From Shewanella cyperi (GTDB lineage Bacteria; Pseudomonadota; Gammaproteobacteria; Enterobacterales; Shewanellaceae), in contig NZ_CP071501.1 in NCBI RefSeq assembly GCF_017354985.1, forward strand, positions 3,325,001-3,389,000: a DNA stretch of 64,000 nt, given 5' to 3'. Both the position numbers and the translations under genes were made by a program. The notes beneath the pieces were generated by a model. That model had not been told where the DNA came from, searched no databases, and saw only the letters and a program-made list of their open reading frames with translations. This document shows, in pieces, positions 1-7,961 of this stretch. Positions within the stretch are counted from its first letter, which is position 1; every line of letters begins with the position of its first letter.

Positions 1-311
1 CTGAGCTTGACCGCGCTGTCGATGAGCCCCTTTAGCAGGGAAAACTGGCACTGCGCCTGCCAGTCGCTGCCAAACAGTTTTCCCTGGCCGTAGTTGGCAT
101 CCAGATAACGGCAAATCACCTCGCTGTCATACAGGGCTGAGCCATCATTGAGAAACAAACAGGGTACCTGCCCCAGGGGATTGGCATCGATCAATTCGGG
201 ACCATTGTCAAAAGGGTTGGTGATGATCTCTTCCACATCAAGGGCCAGATGGCGGATGACGATTTTGACCATGCGGGCATAGGGTGAAGCATCAGAACAA
301 AGCAGTTTCAT
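1..311 (-). CDS. Glutathione S-transferase family protein, N-terminal part (runs off the window)
   Basis: The first 103 codons of a minus-strand gene whose 3' end lies beyond base 1. The protein starts MKLLCSDASPYARMVK, the thioredoxin-fold N-terminus of cytosolic glutathione S-transferases, with the SPYARMV active-site helix start, the cis-proline motif (LGQVPCLF, about residues 46-53) and the DSEVI glutathione-binding turn near 62-66. The start ATG has a good AAGGAA ribosome site. The all-alpha C-terminal domain is not visible, so the subclass and substrate cannot be given. It is read just downstream of the ferredoxin-NADP reductase on the same strand with 19 bases between them, so the two may be cotranscribed as a small redox unit (inference). 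Confidence 0.85.
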   Translation of the reverse strand, partial: MKLLCSDASPYARMVKIVIRHLALDVEEIITNPFDNGPELIDANPLGQVPCLFLNDGSALYDSEVICRYLDANYGQGKLFGSDWQAQCQFSLLKGLIDSAVKL

Positions 312-330
312 GGCATTTCCTTGCTAACTA

Positions 331-1074
331 TTACCAATATTTTTCCACTGTGATATTGCCGGGAGCCCGGCGTAAATTCTTGGTCAGCCCGCGCTCGAGC
401 AGCAACTGCTGAGCCGAGGCAAGCATGTCGGGATTACCGCAAATCATGACCTGGCTATCGGTCGGCGAGAGTGCCAGAGCGGCCAATCGCTCCAGTTCAC
501 CGCTGGCCAGGGCCTCCGGAATACGGCACTGCAAGGCGCCGTCAACGGCTTCGCGGGTGACGGAGAGGATCAGGGAGAACTTATCCGGATATTTGGCTTG
601 CAGGGCCTTGAGCTCATCAAGGTAGGCCAAATCGGCCCGGTGGCGCACACCATAAACCAGCACCAGACGTTCGAATCTGTCCCAGGGCTCGGCGGTGGCC
701 AACATGGAAACAAAGGGGCCGATCGCCGTGCCCGTGGCTAACATCCACAGGTGTTTACCTATGTCTTTGGGCAGTTCGTTGAGGGTCATGAAACCGGCGG
801 CGGTGGCTGTGACTTCTATCCTGTCGCCGGGTTTCAGCTCCTGCAACCTTGGGGACAGCTGGCCTTCTTCCACAGTCACGGCCAAAATTTCCAGGAAATC
901 GCTGCCGGGAGGATTAACCAGCGAATAGGCCCTGGCGATACGCTTATCGTCGAGAACCCGACTCAGTTTAATAAATTGCCCGGCAATGAAAGGGGCGAGC
1001 GGTGCGCGAATGCGCAAGGAAAATAAGGTATCTGTCCAATCTATGCGTGAAATGACTGTGCCTTCAACCCACAT
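331..1074 (-). CDS. fpr: Ferredoxin--NADP(+) reductase
   Basis: 247-residue FAD flavoprotein that moves electrons between NADPH and ferredoxin or flavodoxin in the cytoplasm. The N-terminal FAD barrel carries the ARAYSLVNPP motif (about 48-57, FAD isoalloxazine binding); the NADP half shows LATGTAIGPF (about 111-120) and VYGVRHRADL. The C-terminus ends VEKYW, the aromatic terminal residue typical of bacterial Fpr that stacks on FAD. Length agrees with E. coli Fpr (248). A purine-rich GGGGGGAAT stretch precedes the ATG. In enterobacteria fpr belongs to the SoxRS regulon; no SoxS site was searched for here. Identification is firm. Confidence 0.95.
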   Translation of the reverse strand: MWVEGTVISRIDWTDTLFSLRIRAPLAPFIAGQFIKLSRVLDDKRIARAYSLVNPPGSDFLEILAVTVEEGQLSPRLQELKPGDRIEVTATAAGFMTLNELPKDIGKHLWMLATGTAIGPFVSMLATAEPWDRFERLVLVYGVRHRADLAYLDELKALQAKYPDKFSLILSVTREAVDGALQCRIPEALASGELERLAALALSPTDSQVMICGNPDMLASAQQLLLERGLTKNLRRAPGNITVEKYW

Positions 1075-1180
1075 ATTCCCCCCAGAGCCAAGCGGATGTT
1101 TATGTCCCGGCGACGCAGGACGTCAACACCAGCATAAGCCCGTCAGGGAAGAATAAAAACCCTTTTTACTGAGGGATATA

Positions 1181-1807
1181 TCAGGTCTGTGGTGCTTCAT
1201 CCTTGTTGAAGCTGTCACGGAATGCCTGCAATCCCTGCTGTACCAGGTCATAGGTCATGTCGACACCGGCGGCTATGTCGCCCTCAAGTACCTTGAGGCC
1301 GCTGAGGATATCCCGCGCCTCTTTAAAGCCCTGATTTATGGCACCACCTATGATATCCATGAAGTTTGACAATTGATCGTCAAACGCCATCGAGCTGTTC
1401 TGTTCCTGATAGACACTGAAAAACTGGGTCGCAAAGTCCACAATGCGGCCGGCGGTTGCCTCGGGAGAGGTATCTATGCCTTCCTCTGCAACTTTCTGCA
1501 GGGCATTTTCGCCCAGGGTGGGGGCCAATTCCTCGTTGATGGCCTCAATGGCAGCCCGGTACAGCAGCGCCATGGGTTCATTGCCAGCACTGAGATTCAC
1601 CTCCTGCTGGGCGGCCAGAATGGCGGAGTTCATCAACTGTTTGCTGACCTGGGCCGCACTTTTGCTGCTGGCCACCTCTGACACGGCGCCACCATGATTG
1701 CCGTCGACCTGGCTTTTATCCCTGGCAACAGTGGATACGGCAGCACCATGCTGCCCCTGCTGACCCCGTTGATTGTTGACTGATTGATTCGCTTGACGGA
1801 TTTCCAT
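1181..1807 (-). CDS. DUF5610 domain-containing protein
   Basis: 208-residue protein of unknown function. The first 50 or so residues are low-complexity (Asn, Gln, Gly, Ser) and probably disordered; the rest is alpha-helical and acidic, matching what I recall of the DUF5610 family of Shewanella, Vibrio and relatives (family assignment from memory). No signal peptide or membrane segment is visible. I take the start at 1807 rather than the in-frame ATG at 1819 because GGAGGT lies 4 bases upstream of the inner ATG, inside the longer reading. It stands alone: the flanking genes are fpr 107 bases downstream on the same strand and a divergent phosphatase. No pathway can be inferred. Confidence 0.7.
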   Translation of the reverse strand: MEIRQANQSVNNQRGQQGQHGAAVSTVARDKSQVDGNHGGAVSEVASSKSAAQVSKQLMNSAILAAQQEVNLSAGNEPMALLYRAAIEAINEELAPTLGENALQKVAEEGIDTSPEATAGRIVDFATQFFSVYQEQNSSMAFDDQLSNFMDIIGGAINQGFKEARDILSGLKVLEGDIAAGVDMTYDLVQQGLQAFRDSFNKDEAPQT

Positions 1808-1938
1808 GTTGACCTCCACTCGACCCTTTGCGCCCTGTCTCTATTATCGGCTAATTTTTAACCTACTTTAATCATTTCTCTAAGCAAACAAAAAGTTTAT
1901 CCTCGGCTTTACGACTTTGCGGAAGAATAAGCCTGAAA

Positions 1939-2469
1939 ATGAAGTGGATACCTCTTATCACCCTGGCCATGGCACTGTGTCAGATCAGCCCGCTCCGGGC
2001 CGAGGAAAGAATGATTTTTCTGGTGCGCCACGCCGAGAAACAACTTTCCGCCGATAAAGACCCACAGCTTTCGGATCAGGGGCAAAGACGCGCCCGGGAT
2101 CTGGTCAGGCATTTGCACGGCATTCCGCTTGAAGGGCTGATTGCATCCCAATTTATCCGCACCCAGGCCACCCTGACACCTCTGAGCGAAGACAGAAAAC
2201 TGCCGATTCGGGTGATACCTTTGCAACAGCCCTTGGCGACCAGCCTGGCCGATATCGCCAGCCTGGTACTCCAGGGGGAAGGCAACTGGGTGATAGCCGG
2301 CCACTCCAACACCCTTGGACCACTGATAGAAAAGCTGGGTGGACCGGCAATCGCCCCCATCAGCGAAAATGAATACGACAAACTGTTCCAGCTCACCCTG
2401 AGCCAAGAGCAAGTGGTCGGATTCAAAACAAGCCGCTATGGCGAGCCAAACGCCAAGTCAGGAGAATAA
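1939..2469 (+). CDS. Secreted histidine phosphatase superfamily protein (SixA-like)
   Basis: 176 residues with a Sec signal peptide (cleavage probably after LRA, residue 21). The histidine phosphatase signature RHAEK places the phospho-accepting His at residue 31, and the second conserved His is in AGHSNTLGPL at 122; Arg30 completes the pocket. The size is that of the short SixA/PGM-like branch, but export to the periplasm distinguishes it from cytoplasmic SixA, so its target is probably not the phosphotransfer domain of ArcB. The stop codon is one base before the next ATG, so it is translationally linked to the FMN-dependent glutamate-synthase-like gene. The substrate is unknown. Confidence 0.82.
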   Translation: MKWIPLITLAMALCQISPLRAEERMIFLVRHAEKQLSADKDPQLSDQGQRRARDLVRHLHGIPLEGLIASQFIRTQATLTPLSEDRKLPIRVIPLQQPLATSLADIASLVLQGEGNWVIAGHSNTLGPLIEKLGGPAIAPISENEYDKLFQLTLSQEQVVGFKTSRYGEPNAKSGE

Positions 2470-2470
2470 G

Positions 2471-3958
2471 ATGCAGGAACACTGGTTGGTTTTTGGGATC
2501 GAGTTATTTTCAGCCCTGTTTCTCTTGGTGATAGGTCTGGTGGCACTGGCGCTGGTGTATATGTATCTGGCAGACAAGCTGCAGACCAGGCAAGCCATCA
2601 GGCACAACTACCCCATCATAGGACGCTTTCGGTACTTCTTTGAGAAACAAGGTGAATTCTTCAGACAATATTTCTTTGCCCAGGACAGGGAAGAGTTGCC
2701 ATTCAATCGCGCCGAACGCAGCTGGGTTTACCGGGCCGCCAAAAACATCGATCGCACCATCGCCTTTGGCTCAACCCGCCCCCTCAATCTGCCGGGAACC
2801 CTGATGTTCATGAACACTGCCTTTCCCGAGCAGGGGCATAATAATCAAACTGTCCAACCCGTAACCCTGGGTCCATATTGTCGCCATCCTTACACCACGG
2901 ACAGGATCTGCCATATATCCGCCATGAGTTTTGGTGCCTTGTCCCGCCCGGCCATCACGGCCCTGTCACACGGTGCCGCCCAGGCCGGTTGTTGGCTCAA
3001 TACCGGGGAAGGAGGCTTAAGCCCCTACCATCTCAAGGGCGGATGCGATCTGGTATTTCAAATCGGCACCGCCAAATACGGCGTCCGCAATGCCGAAGGC
3101 CATCTGGACCATGAAAAGCTGAAAGCCGTAGCCGCACATGAACAGGTGAAGATGATAGAAATCAAGCTGAGCCAGGGGGCCAAGCCAGGTAAGGGTGGCA
3201 TCTTGCCGGGGGTGAAGGTCACGCCCGAGATAGCATTAATCCGCGGCATCCCAGAAGGCCAGGACTCCATCAGCCCCAATGGTCATATTGAATTCAAGGA
3301 TGTCGGCGACATTCTGGATATGGTGCACCAGGTGCGGGAGATCAGCGGCAAACCCACAGGCATAAAAGCAGTTTTGGGGGATACCCTGTGGCTGGATAGC
3401 CTCTTTGAAGAAATCGGGCGGCGCGGAGAACAAAGTGCGCCCGATTTCTTTACCCTCGACAGTGCCGACGGCGGAACGGGTGCTGCTCCACAGCCATTGA
3501 TGGACTACGTCGGTTTGCCTTTGAGCGAAAGCCTGCCCATCTTGGTGGACAAACTGGTGCTTCGAGGACTGAAGGAACGCATCAAGGTTATAGCCACAGG
3601 CAAATTGATAGTACCTTCCCGGGTGGCCTGGGCCTTGGCCGTGGGTGCAGATTTTGTCGCCTCTGCCCGTGGTAACATGTTTGCCCTGGGCTGCATCCAG
3701 GCGATGCAATGCAACAAGGATACCTGCCCCACGGGCATTACCACTCATAATCCCAGACTGCAAAAAGGGTTGGATCCGAGAGACAAGTCGGTGAGGGTGG
3801 CCAATTACAACCGTTATTTACACCAGGATCTGGCTATGCTGGCCCATGCCTGCGGCGTCGCCGATGCCAGGCAGTTCACACGACATCACTTGCGAATAGT
3901 GATGGATAATGGATTGTCTATCACGCTGGACAATTATTACGGCCAATATACCCAATAA
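2471..3958 (+). CDS. Membrane-anchored FMN-binding glutamate synthase family protein
   Basis: 495 residues. An N-terminal membrane segment (about residues 7-32) precedes a stand-alone FMN barrel of the GltB type. FMN/substrate motifs seen are GEGGLSPYH and SADGGTGAAP, and the cysteine ladder of the 3Fe-4S cluster is intact: C408-x5-C414-x4-C419. The N-terminal glutaminase domain and the C-terminal beta-helix of true GltB are absent, as in the widespread FMN_bind GOGAT-like proteins of unresolved function. Start chosen at 2471 (AGGAG, 6-base spacing); a start at 2438 would sit inside the preceding phosphatase gene. Both genes probably form one transcript. It may be an oxidoreductase for an unknown amino or keto acid; calling it glutamate synthase would overstate the evidence. 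Confidence 0.9.
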   Translation: MQEHWLVFGIELFSALFLLVIGLVALALVYMYLADKLQTRQAIRHNYPIIGRFRYFFEKQGEFFRQYFFAQDREELPFNRAERSWVYRAAKNIDRTIAFGSTRPLNLPGTLMFMNTAFPEQGHNNQTVQPVTLGPYCRHPYTTDRICHISAMSFGALSRPAITALSHGAAQAGCWLNTGEGGLSPYHLKGGCDLVFQIGTAKYGVRNAEGHLDHEKLKAVAAHEQVKMIEIKLSQGAKPGKGGILPGVKVTPEIALIRGIPEGQDSISPNGHIEFKDVGDILDMVHQVREISGKPTGIKAVLGDTLWLDSLFEEIGRRGEQSAPDFFTLDSADGGTGAAPQPLMDYVGLPLSESLPILVDKLVLRGLKERIKVIATGKLIVPSRVAWALAVGADFVASARGNMFALGCIQAMQCNKDTCPTGITTHNPRLQKGLDPRDKSVRVANYNRYLHQDLAMLAHACGVADARQFTRHHLRIVMDNGLSITLDNYYGQYTQ

Positions 3959-4078
3959 GAGAAATATGATTTATTCCTGGTGCAATTCCGGTATACTGGA
4001 CATTATTCGGGCGTGGCAGATCACAAATAACACCGGTTATGTGACCTGCACCACATATCCACTGATGGAAATAGGCAA

Positions 4079-4270
4079 GTGAACGATAGCAGATTACCGC
4101 CGAGCAAGGTCAAGAGCGTCAGCTGCCAGAACTGCGGACGCATGACGGAAATCGAAGGGGAACAAATTTGTTTCCGTGATGGGAAGATCATTCGGTTACT
4201 TCCTGCTGAGCAGAAAATTGAACAACCCCTGTTGTGCGAAGGATGGCGCGGCAGTAAGTCCGGTAAATAA
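4079..4270 (+). CDS. Small cysteine-rich protein, possible zinc binder
   Basis: 63-residue frame with a GTG start and a weak upstream purine stretch. It carries a CxxC pair (SCQNCGRM, residues 16-19) plus two further single cysteines (EQICF and LLCEGW), a pattern compatible with a small zinc ribbon. The C-terminus is basic. It lies 120 bases after the glutamate-synthase-like gene on the same strand and is convergent with the next small gene. I do not recognise the family. The only ATG nearby (4064) reads into a stop after five codons, so GTG is the plausible start. The cysteine spacing argues for a real protein, but conservation would have to confirm it. Confidence 0.5.
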   Translation: MNDSRLPPSKVKSVSCQNCGRMTEIEGEQICFRDGKIIRLLPAEQKIEQPLLCEGWRGSKSGK

Positions 4271-4316
4271 CTCCTGCAGTTCACCTTAGCAAACGGCGCT
4301 TTGGCATAGCCGCCTC

Positions 4317-4520
4317 TCAATACACTGAACTCTCGTTTTTTTTAGCCAGTGTCAGACCACGGGTCGACACCCTGAGTCCGGCAGATAGCTGTTGATACAG
4401 CTCGATCAATTCGGCGTCGGTCAGTTTGCGTTGTTTCAGCACTGGCGAAAGCGCCTGCCAATCCGTGGTAATTTTCTCGGTTTTCCCCTCAATACTGACC
4501 TGCAGCGCAATATTTTTCAT
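4317..4520 (-). CDS. Conserved small protein of unknown function
   Basis: 67 residues, start ATG preceded by AAGGAG at 7 bases, so the more upstream in-frame ATG at 4541 is rejected. The sequence begins MKNIALQVSIEGKTEK and continues with a helical stretch rich in Leu, Glu and Gln, then a short basic segment; no signal peptide, membrane segment or metal motif is visible. It is 64 bases upstream of the ABC exporter's 3' end on the same strand, so it lies downstream of that gene and could be carried on its transcript. I do not recognise it. The strong ribosome site and balanced composition support a real gene. Confidence 0.55.
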   Translation of the reverse strand: MKNIALQVSIEGKTEKITTDWQALSPVLKQRKLTDAELIELYQQLSAGLRVSTRGLTLAKKNESSVY

Positions 4521-4584
4521 CCATAGACTCCTTCCTTGCATCCAGATGATTATGCTCAGTCTTTGCTGAATCGCGGCTGACTTG

Positions 4585-6369
4585 TTACTTCAGCCTATGT
4601 TGATGTTGCAACTGCCACAATCTTGCATAATGCCCTCCCAACTGCAACAACTGCTGATGCCTGCCCTGCTCAACCACTCGGCCCTGACTGAGGACCAATA
4701 TCCTGTCGGCATCCACTATGGTGGAGAGGCGGTGCGCAATCACCAAGCTGGTGTGCCCCTGAGCCACCTCGCGCAATGCCTGCAAAATGGCCTGCTCGGC
4801 ACCACTGTCCAGCGATGAGGTGGCTTCATCAAACACCAGGATTGGTGAGCCTTTAAGAATGGCCCGGGCAATGGCCACCCTTTGCTTTTCACCGCCGGAG
4901 AGTTTGAGACCGCGCTCCCCCACTTTAGTGTTCCAACCGTCGGGCAAAGCTGCGACAAAATGCTGCAGGTGGGCATGTTGAATTACCCGGCGAACCTCTT
5001 CATCACTGGCATCCGGTCGACCATAACGGATGTTTTCCAACAGGCTGTCGTTAAACAGCACTGTATCCTGGGGCACTATGGCTATGGCCTGGCGGAGACT
5101 GCTTAGGGTCAAATCCCTGATGTCTTTACCGTCGATACAGATACGCCCTGAGTCCACATCGTAGAATCGGTATAACAGTTTGATCAGGGTTGATTTTCCC
5201 GCACCACTGTCCCCGACGACAGCCACCTTTTCCCCGGGTGCTATCTCAAAACTGACATCCTTGAGTATTTCTCTGTCCGCATAACCGAAGCCCACGTGCT
5301 CAAAACTGACTGCACCGTGACTACAGTTCAGCGAGCCGGCATCTTCACGCTCCACCACTTTCGGCTGCTGTCGCAAAAGCGCAAACATACGTTCGATATT
5401 GGCCAAAGAACCGCGGATTTCACGATATACAAATCCCAGAAAATTAAGTGGCATGAACAGTTGCATCATAAAAGCATTCACCAGCACAAAATCGCCAATG
5501 CTCATGCTGCCTTCGGAAACACGCTTGGCGGCCAGCGCCATCATGGCCGTCATTGCCAGCGCAATGATCAGTGCCTGACCGGCATTGAGCACAAACAAGG
5601 ACAGACGATTCTTGCGTTTGGCCTGCTCCCATTCGGCCAGGGCATTATCATAATGGTCGGCTTCATAGGCCTCATTGTTGAAATACTTGACCGTCTCATA
5701 ATTGAGCAGACTGTCTATGGCTCGGGTATTAGAGCTGGAGTCGGCCCTGGCCGCGTCCCTGACATAGGTAGTGCGCCACTCGGTGGCCATCACACTGAAC
5801 AGGCAGTAAATCACCACAGATGCCAGGGTGATAAGCGCAAAGGGCCAGCCATATTTAGCCAGAAAGATGCACACCACCAAACCAATTTCCAGCAGTGTCG
5901 GTACTATGTTGAACACCATAAAACGCATCAGAAAACTGACCCCACTGGTGCCCCGCTCTATGTCGCGGGACAAGCCGCCGGTACGCCGCTCAAGATGAAA
6001 ATCCAAATCCAGCCGGTGCAAATGCTCAAACACCGCCAGTCCCAGACGGCGAATGGCGCGCTCAGTCACCCGGCCAAACAAGGTATCGCGGATTTCACCG
6101 GTCAAGGACATCAGGAACCTCACCCCACCGTAAGCCAACACCAGGCCCAAGGGCACAGCCAGCAGAGCATCTGAGGGGCCCAGATTCAAGGTATCGACCA
6201 GGTTTTTCAGCAAAAATGGCATACCGACACTGGCAAGCTTGGCTATCACCAAACACGCCAGCGCCAATACTATACGGCCTCGATATTCAAGCAGATAGGG
6301 CCAAAGCAGGCGCAACACCTGCCAGTTGAGGTGGGTGACTGGTTCGTCGATATAGGCTGAGGGACGCAT
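4585..6369 (-). CDS. Atm1/HMT1-type ABC transporter, fused permease and ATPase
   Basis: 594-residue half-transporter that should act as a homodimer in the inner membrane. An ABC transmembrane domain with about six helices occupies residues 20-320; the ATPase domain shows Walker A (GDSGAGKST), signature (LSGGEKQR), Walker B (LVFDEATSSLD) and the switch His (AHRLST). The motif NYETVKYFNNE in the membrane domain is characteristic of the Atm1/ABCB6/ABCB7 branch, which exports glutathione conjugates, glutathione polysulfide or glutathione-complexed metals. Enterobacterial MsbA and MdlAB lack this motif. Substrate therefore is likely a glutathione-linked thiol or metal compound, but this is family inference only. 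It has its own upstream region and no clear partner gene. Confidence 0.9.
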   Translation of the reverse strand: MRPSAYIDEPVTHLNWQVLRLLWPYLLEYRGRIVLALACLVIAKLASVGMPFLLKNLVDTLNLGPSDALLAVPLGLVLAYGGVRFLMSLTGEIRDTLFGRVTERAIRRLGLAVFEHLHRLDLDFHLERRTGGLSRDIERGTSGVSFLMRFMVFNIVPTLLEIGLVVCIFLAKYGWPFALITLASVVIYCLFSVMATEWRTTYVRDAARADSSSNTRAIDSLLNYETVKYFNNEAYEADHYDNALAEWEQAKRKNRLSLFVLNAGQALIIALAMTAMMALAAKRVSEGSMSIGDFVLVNAFMMQLFMPLNFLGFVYREIRGSLANIERMFALLRQQPKVVEREDAGSLNCSHGAVSFEHVGFGYADREILKDVSFEIAPGEKVAVVGDSGAGKSTLIKLLYRFYDVDSGRICIDGKDIRDLTLSSLRQAIAIVPQDTVLFNDSLLENIRYGRPDASDEEVRRVIQHAHLQHFVAALPDGWNTKVGERGLKLSGGEKQRVAIARAILKGSPILVFDEATSSLDSGAEQAILQALREVAQGHTSLVIAHRLSTIVDADRILVLSQGRVVEQGRHQQLLQLGGHYARLWQLQHQHRLK

Positions 6370-6689
6370 GAAGGCACTTTATGCTGGAAGAAAAAAACCA
6401 GTGTATCAGTGCTGCCCGCTGTTGAATACTCACCGAAAAGCGCCTTCGATCTGTTTGTGCACCCTCATCAAAATACCACCTTTGACTTACAACAAAGCAT
6501 GCTTAATAATACTTTCCGGTTGGTTATAGTATTTTTTTTGTGAATGAGCGGTGATCCGGCTTAAGAAGTAAAAAAGAATTTGATACCCTGACCCAGTGCA
6601 AACCCTGATTCTCCCAAAGGTGACACTAAGATCACCCATGCGGAAAGTGACAATTTTATTCCTTCAAAACAAATACTTAAGGAAGATTT
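6370..6689. other. Intergenic region between the ABC exporter and the 58-residue gene
   Basis: 320 bases between two divergently read genes. It must hold promoters for both. A T-rich tract at about 6525-6541 and a short inverted repeat GGTGAC/GATCACC near 6620-6637 are the only structures I see. A frame opening at 6596 overlaps the real small gene out of phase and looks like chance. Confidence 0.4.
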
Positions 6690-6866
6690 ATGTTGGATTC
6701 TTCAAAAGTTCCATACCCTCCGTTGCCATTGATACAGACTTGGGTATGGATGATGATCGAATCAGGCAATCCAGAACTTCAGGCCAAGGGCCGTCAAAAC
6801 CTTATCGCCTCCTTCGGCAGCCTGGCCAAGGCCAATGAATACCTGGCCGAGAAATTGAAATCTTAA
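6690..6866 (+). CDS. Small protein of unknown function (58 residues)
   Basis: A short gene: ATG at 6690 preceded by AAGGA with a 6-base gap, TAA at 6864, followed within 10 bases by a strong rho-independent terminator shared with aroG. The protein starts MLDSSKVPYPPLPLIQTW and ends in a helical, lysine-rich tail (ASFGSLAKANEYLAEKLKS region). The proline-rich start and the WVWMMIESG segment suggest a short amphipathic or membrane-touching helix, but no transmembrane segment is certain. The signals around it are those of an expressed gene, and codon use resembles its neighbours. I do not recognise the family. Confidence 0.65.
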   Translation: MLDSSKVPYPPLPLIQTWVWMMIESGNPELQAKGRQNLIASFGSLAKANEYLAEKLKS

Positions 6867-6871
6867 CCATT

Positions 6872-6897
6872 AAAAAAGGCGCCTTGGGCGCCTTTTC
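6872..6897. terminator. Bidirectional rho-independent terminator
   Basis: Perfect 10-bp stem AAAAGGCGCC/GGCGCCTTTT with a 3-base loop, flanked by A and T runs. It ends the 58-residue gene on the plus strand and aroG on the minus strand. Confidence 0.9.
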
Positions 6898-6902
6898 TGA
6901 TT

Positions 6903-7961
6903 TCAGTTCCTGTTGCGTCTTGCCAACACGGCCTGATTCAATCCTTCCAGAAGTATTTCAGTGTCCTGCCAACCTATGCAGGCATCCGTGATGCTCTGAC
7001 CATAGGTCAGAGGTTGGCCCGGCACCAGATCCTGCCGTCCTTCGACCAAGTGACTTTCCACCATTACGCCGAAAATGCCGCTGTTGCCGGCAGCGATTTG
7101 GGCTCCCACATCCTCAGCCACCAGCATTTGCCGGGCGAACTGCTTACTGCTGTTGGCATGGCTGAAATCTATCATCAGATTATCCGCCTGGCCCGAGCTT
7201 GCCAGTTCGGTTCTGATGGCCGCCACCTGGGCCTCACCATAGTTGGGTTCACGACCGCCGCGCAATATGATGTGACAGTCGGGATTGCCCTTGGTGGATA
7301 CAATGGCCGAGTGGCCAAATTTGGTCACAGACAGAAAATGGTGTGGTGCGGCGGCGGCCCCTATGGCGTCTATGGCAATGCGTATGGTGCCGTCGGTGCC
7401 ATTTTTAAAGCCCACGGGACAGGACAGACCCGATGCCAGCTCACGGTGCACCTGGGATTCTGTGGTTCGGGCCCCAATGGCGCCCCAGCACATAAGATCA
7501 GCCAGGTACTGTGGCGTAATCATATCCAGAAACTCACCGGCGGTGGGCATGCCCGCATCATTGAGATCCAGTAACAACTTGCGCGCGGTCCGCAGGCCAT
7601 CATTCAGCTTAAAGCTGTTATCCATGTAGGGATCGTTGATCAGCCCCTTCCAGCCAACTGTGGTTCTGGGCTTCTCAAAATACACCCGCATGACGATTTC
7701 CAGTTGTTGCTGATATTTGTGTCGTAAGGCCAGCAGACGCTCGCCGTATTCCATGGCCGCTTTGGGATCGTGGATAGAACAGGGACCTATGACCACCAGC
7801 AAACGGTCATCCTGTTTGCCCAGGATCCTGTGAATGCTATTGCGGGCATTAAATACCGTGGCTGAGGCGGCTTCGGTGGCCGGAAATCGCTCCAGAATGG
7901 CAATCGGGGGCAACAACTCTTTGACTTCATTAATCCGAACATCATCATTCTGGTAATACAT
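6903..7961 (-). CDS. aroG: 3-deoxy-7-phosphoheptulonate synthase (DAHP synthase, AroG type)
   Basis: 352 residues. Condenses phosphoenolpyruvate with erythrose 4-phosphate, the first step of the shikimate pathway to aromatic amino acids. The N-terminus (MYYQNDDVRINEVKELLPP) and the blocks GPCSIHD, KPRTTVGWKG, GARTTESQ, GFKNGTDG and DFSHANSSK closely follow E. coli AroG, the phenylalanine-inhibited isoenzyme (350 residues), more than AroF or AroH. Effector specificity is inferred from resemblance only. The gene is single, with a 512-base upstream region that could hold aromatic amino acid control, though I found no convincing TyrR or Trp box. Ends in the shared terminator. Confidence 0.95.
   Translation of the reverse strand: MYYQNDDVRINEVKELLPPIAILERFPATEAASATVFNARNSIHRILGKQDDRLLVVIGPCSIHDPKAAMEYGERLLALRHKYQQQLEIVMRVYFEKPRTTVGWKGLINDPYMDNSFKLNDGLRTARKLLLDLNDAGMPTAGEFLDMITPQYLADLMCWGAIGARTTESQVHRELASGLSCPVGFKNGTDGTIRIAIDAIGAAAAPHHFLSVTKFGHSAIVSTKGNPDCHIILRGGREPNYGEAQVAAIRTELASSGQADNLMIDFSHANSSKQFARQMLVAEDVGAQIAAGNSGIFGVMVESHLVEGRQDLVPGQPLTYGQSITDACIGWQDTEILLEGLNQAVLARRNRN

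Noticed and set aside
1140-1180. Possible terminator after the DUF5610 gene
   Set aside because: Only a 4-bp CCCT/AGGG stem; too weak.
2471-3958. True glutamate synthase (GltB)
   Set aside because: Lacks glutaminase domain and has no GltD partner.
5296-6174. Long open frame of 292 codons opposite the ABC exporter
   Set aside because: Antisense to a well-supported gene; composition rich in His, Gln, Gly with no domain or ribosome site.
6596-6838. 80-codon frame before aroG
   Set aside because: Overlaps the better-supported 58-residue gene in another phase and has no ribosome site.
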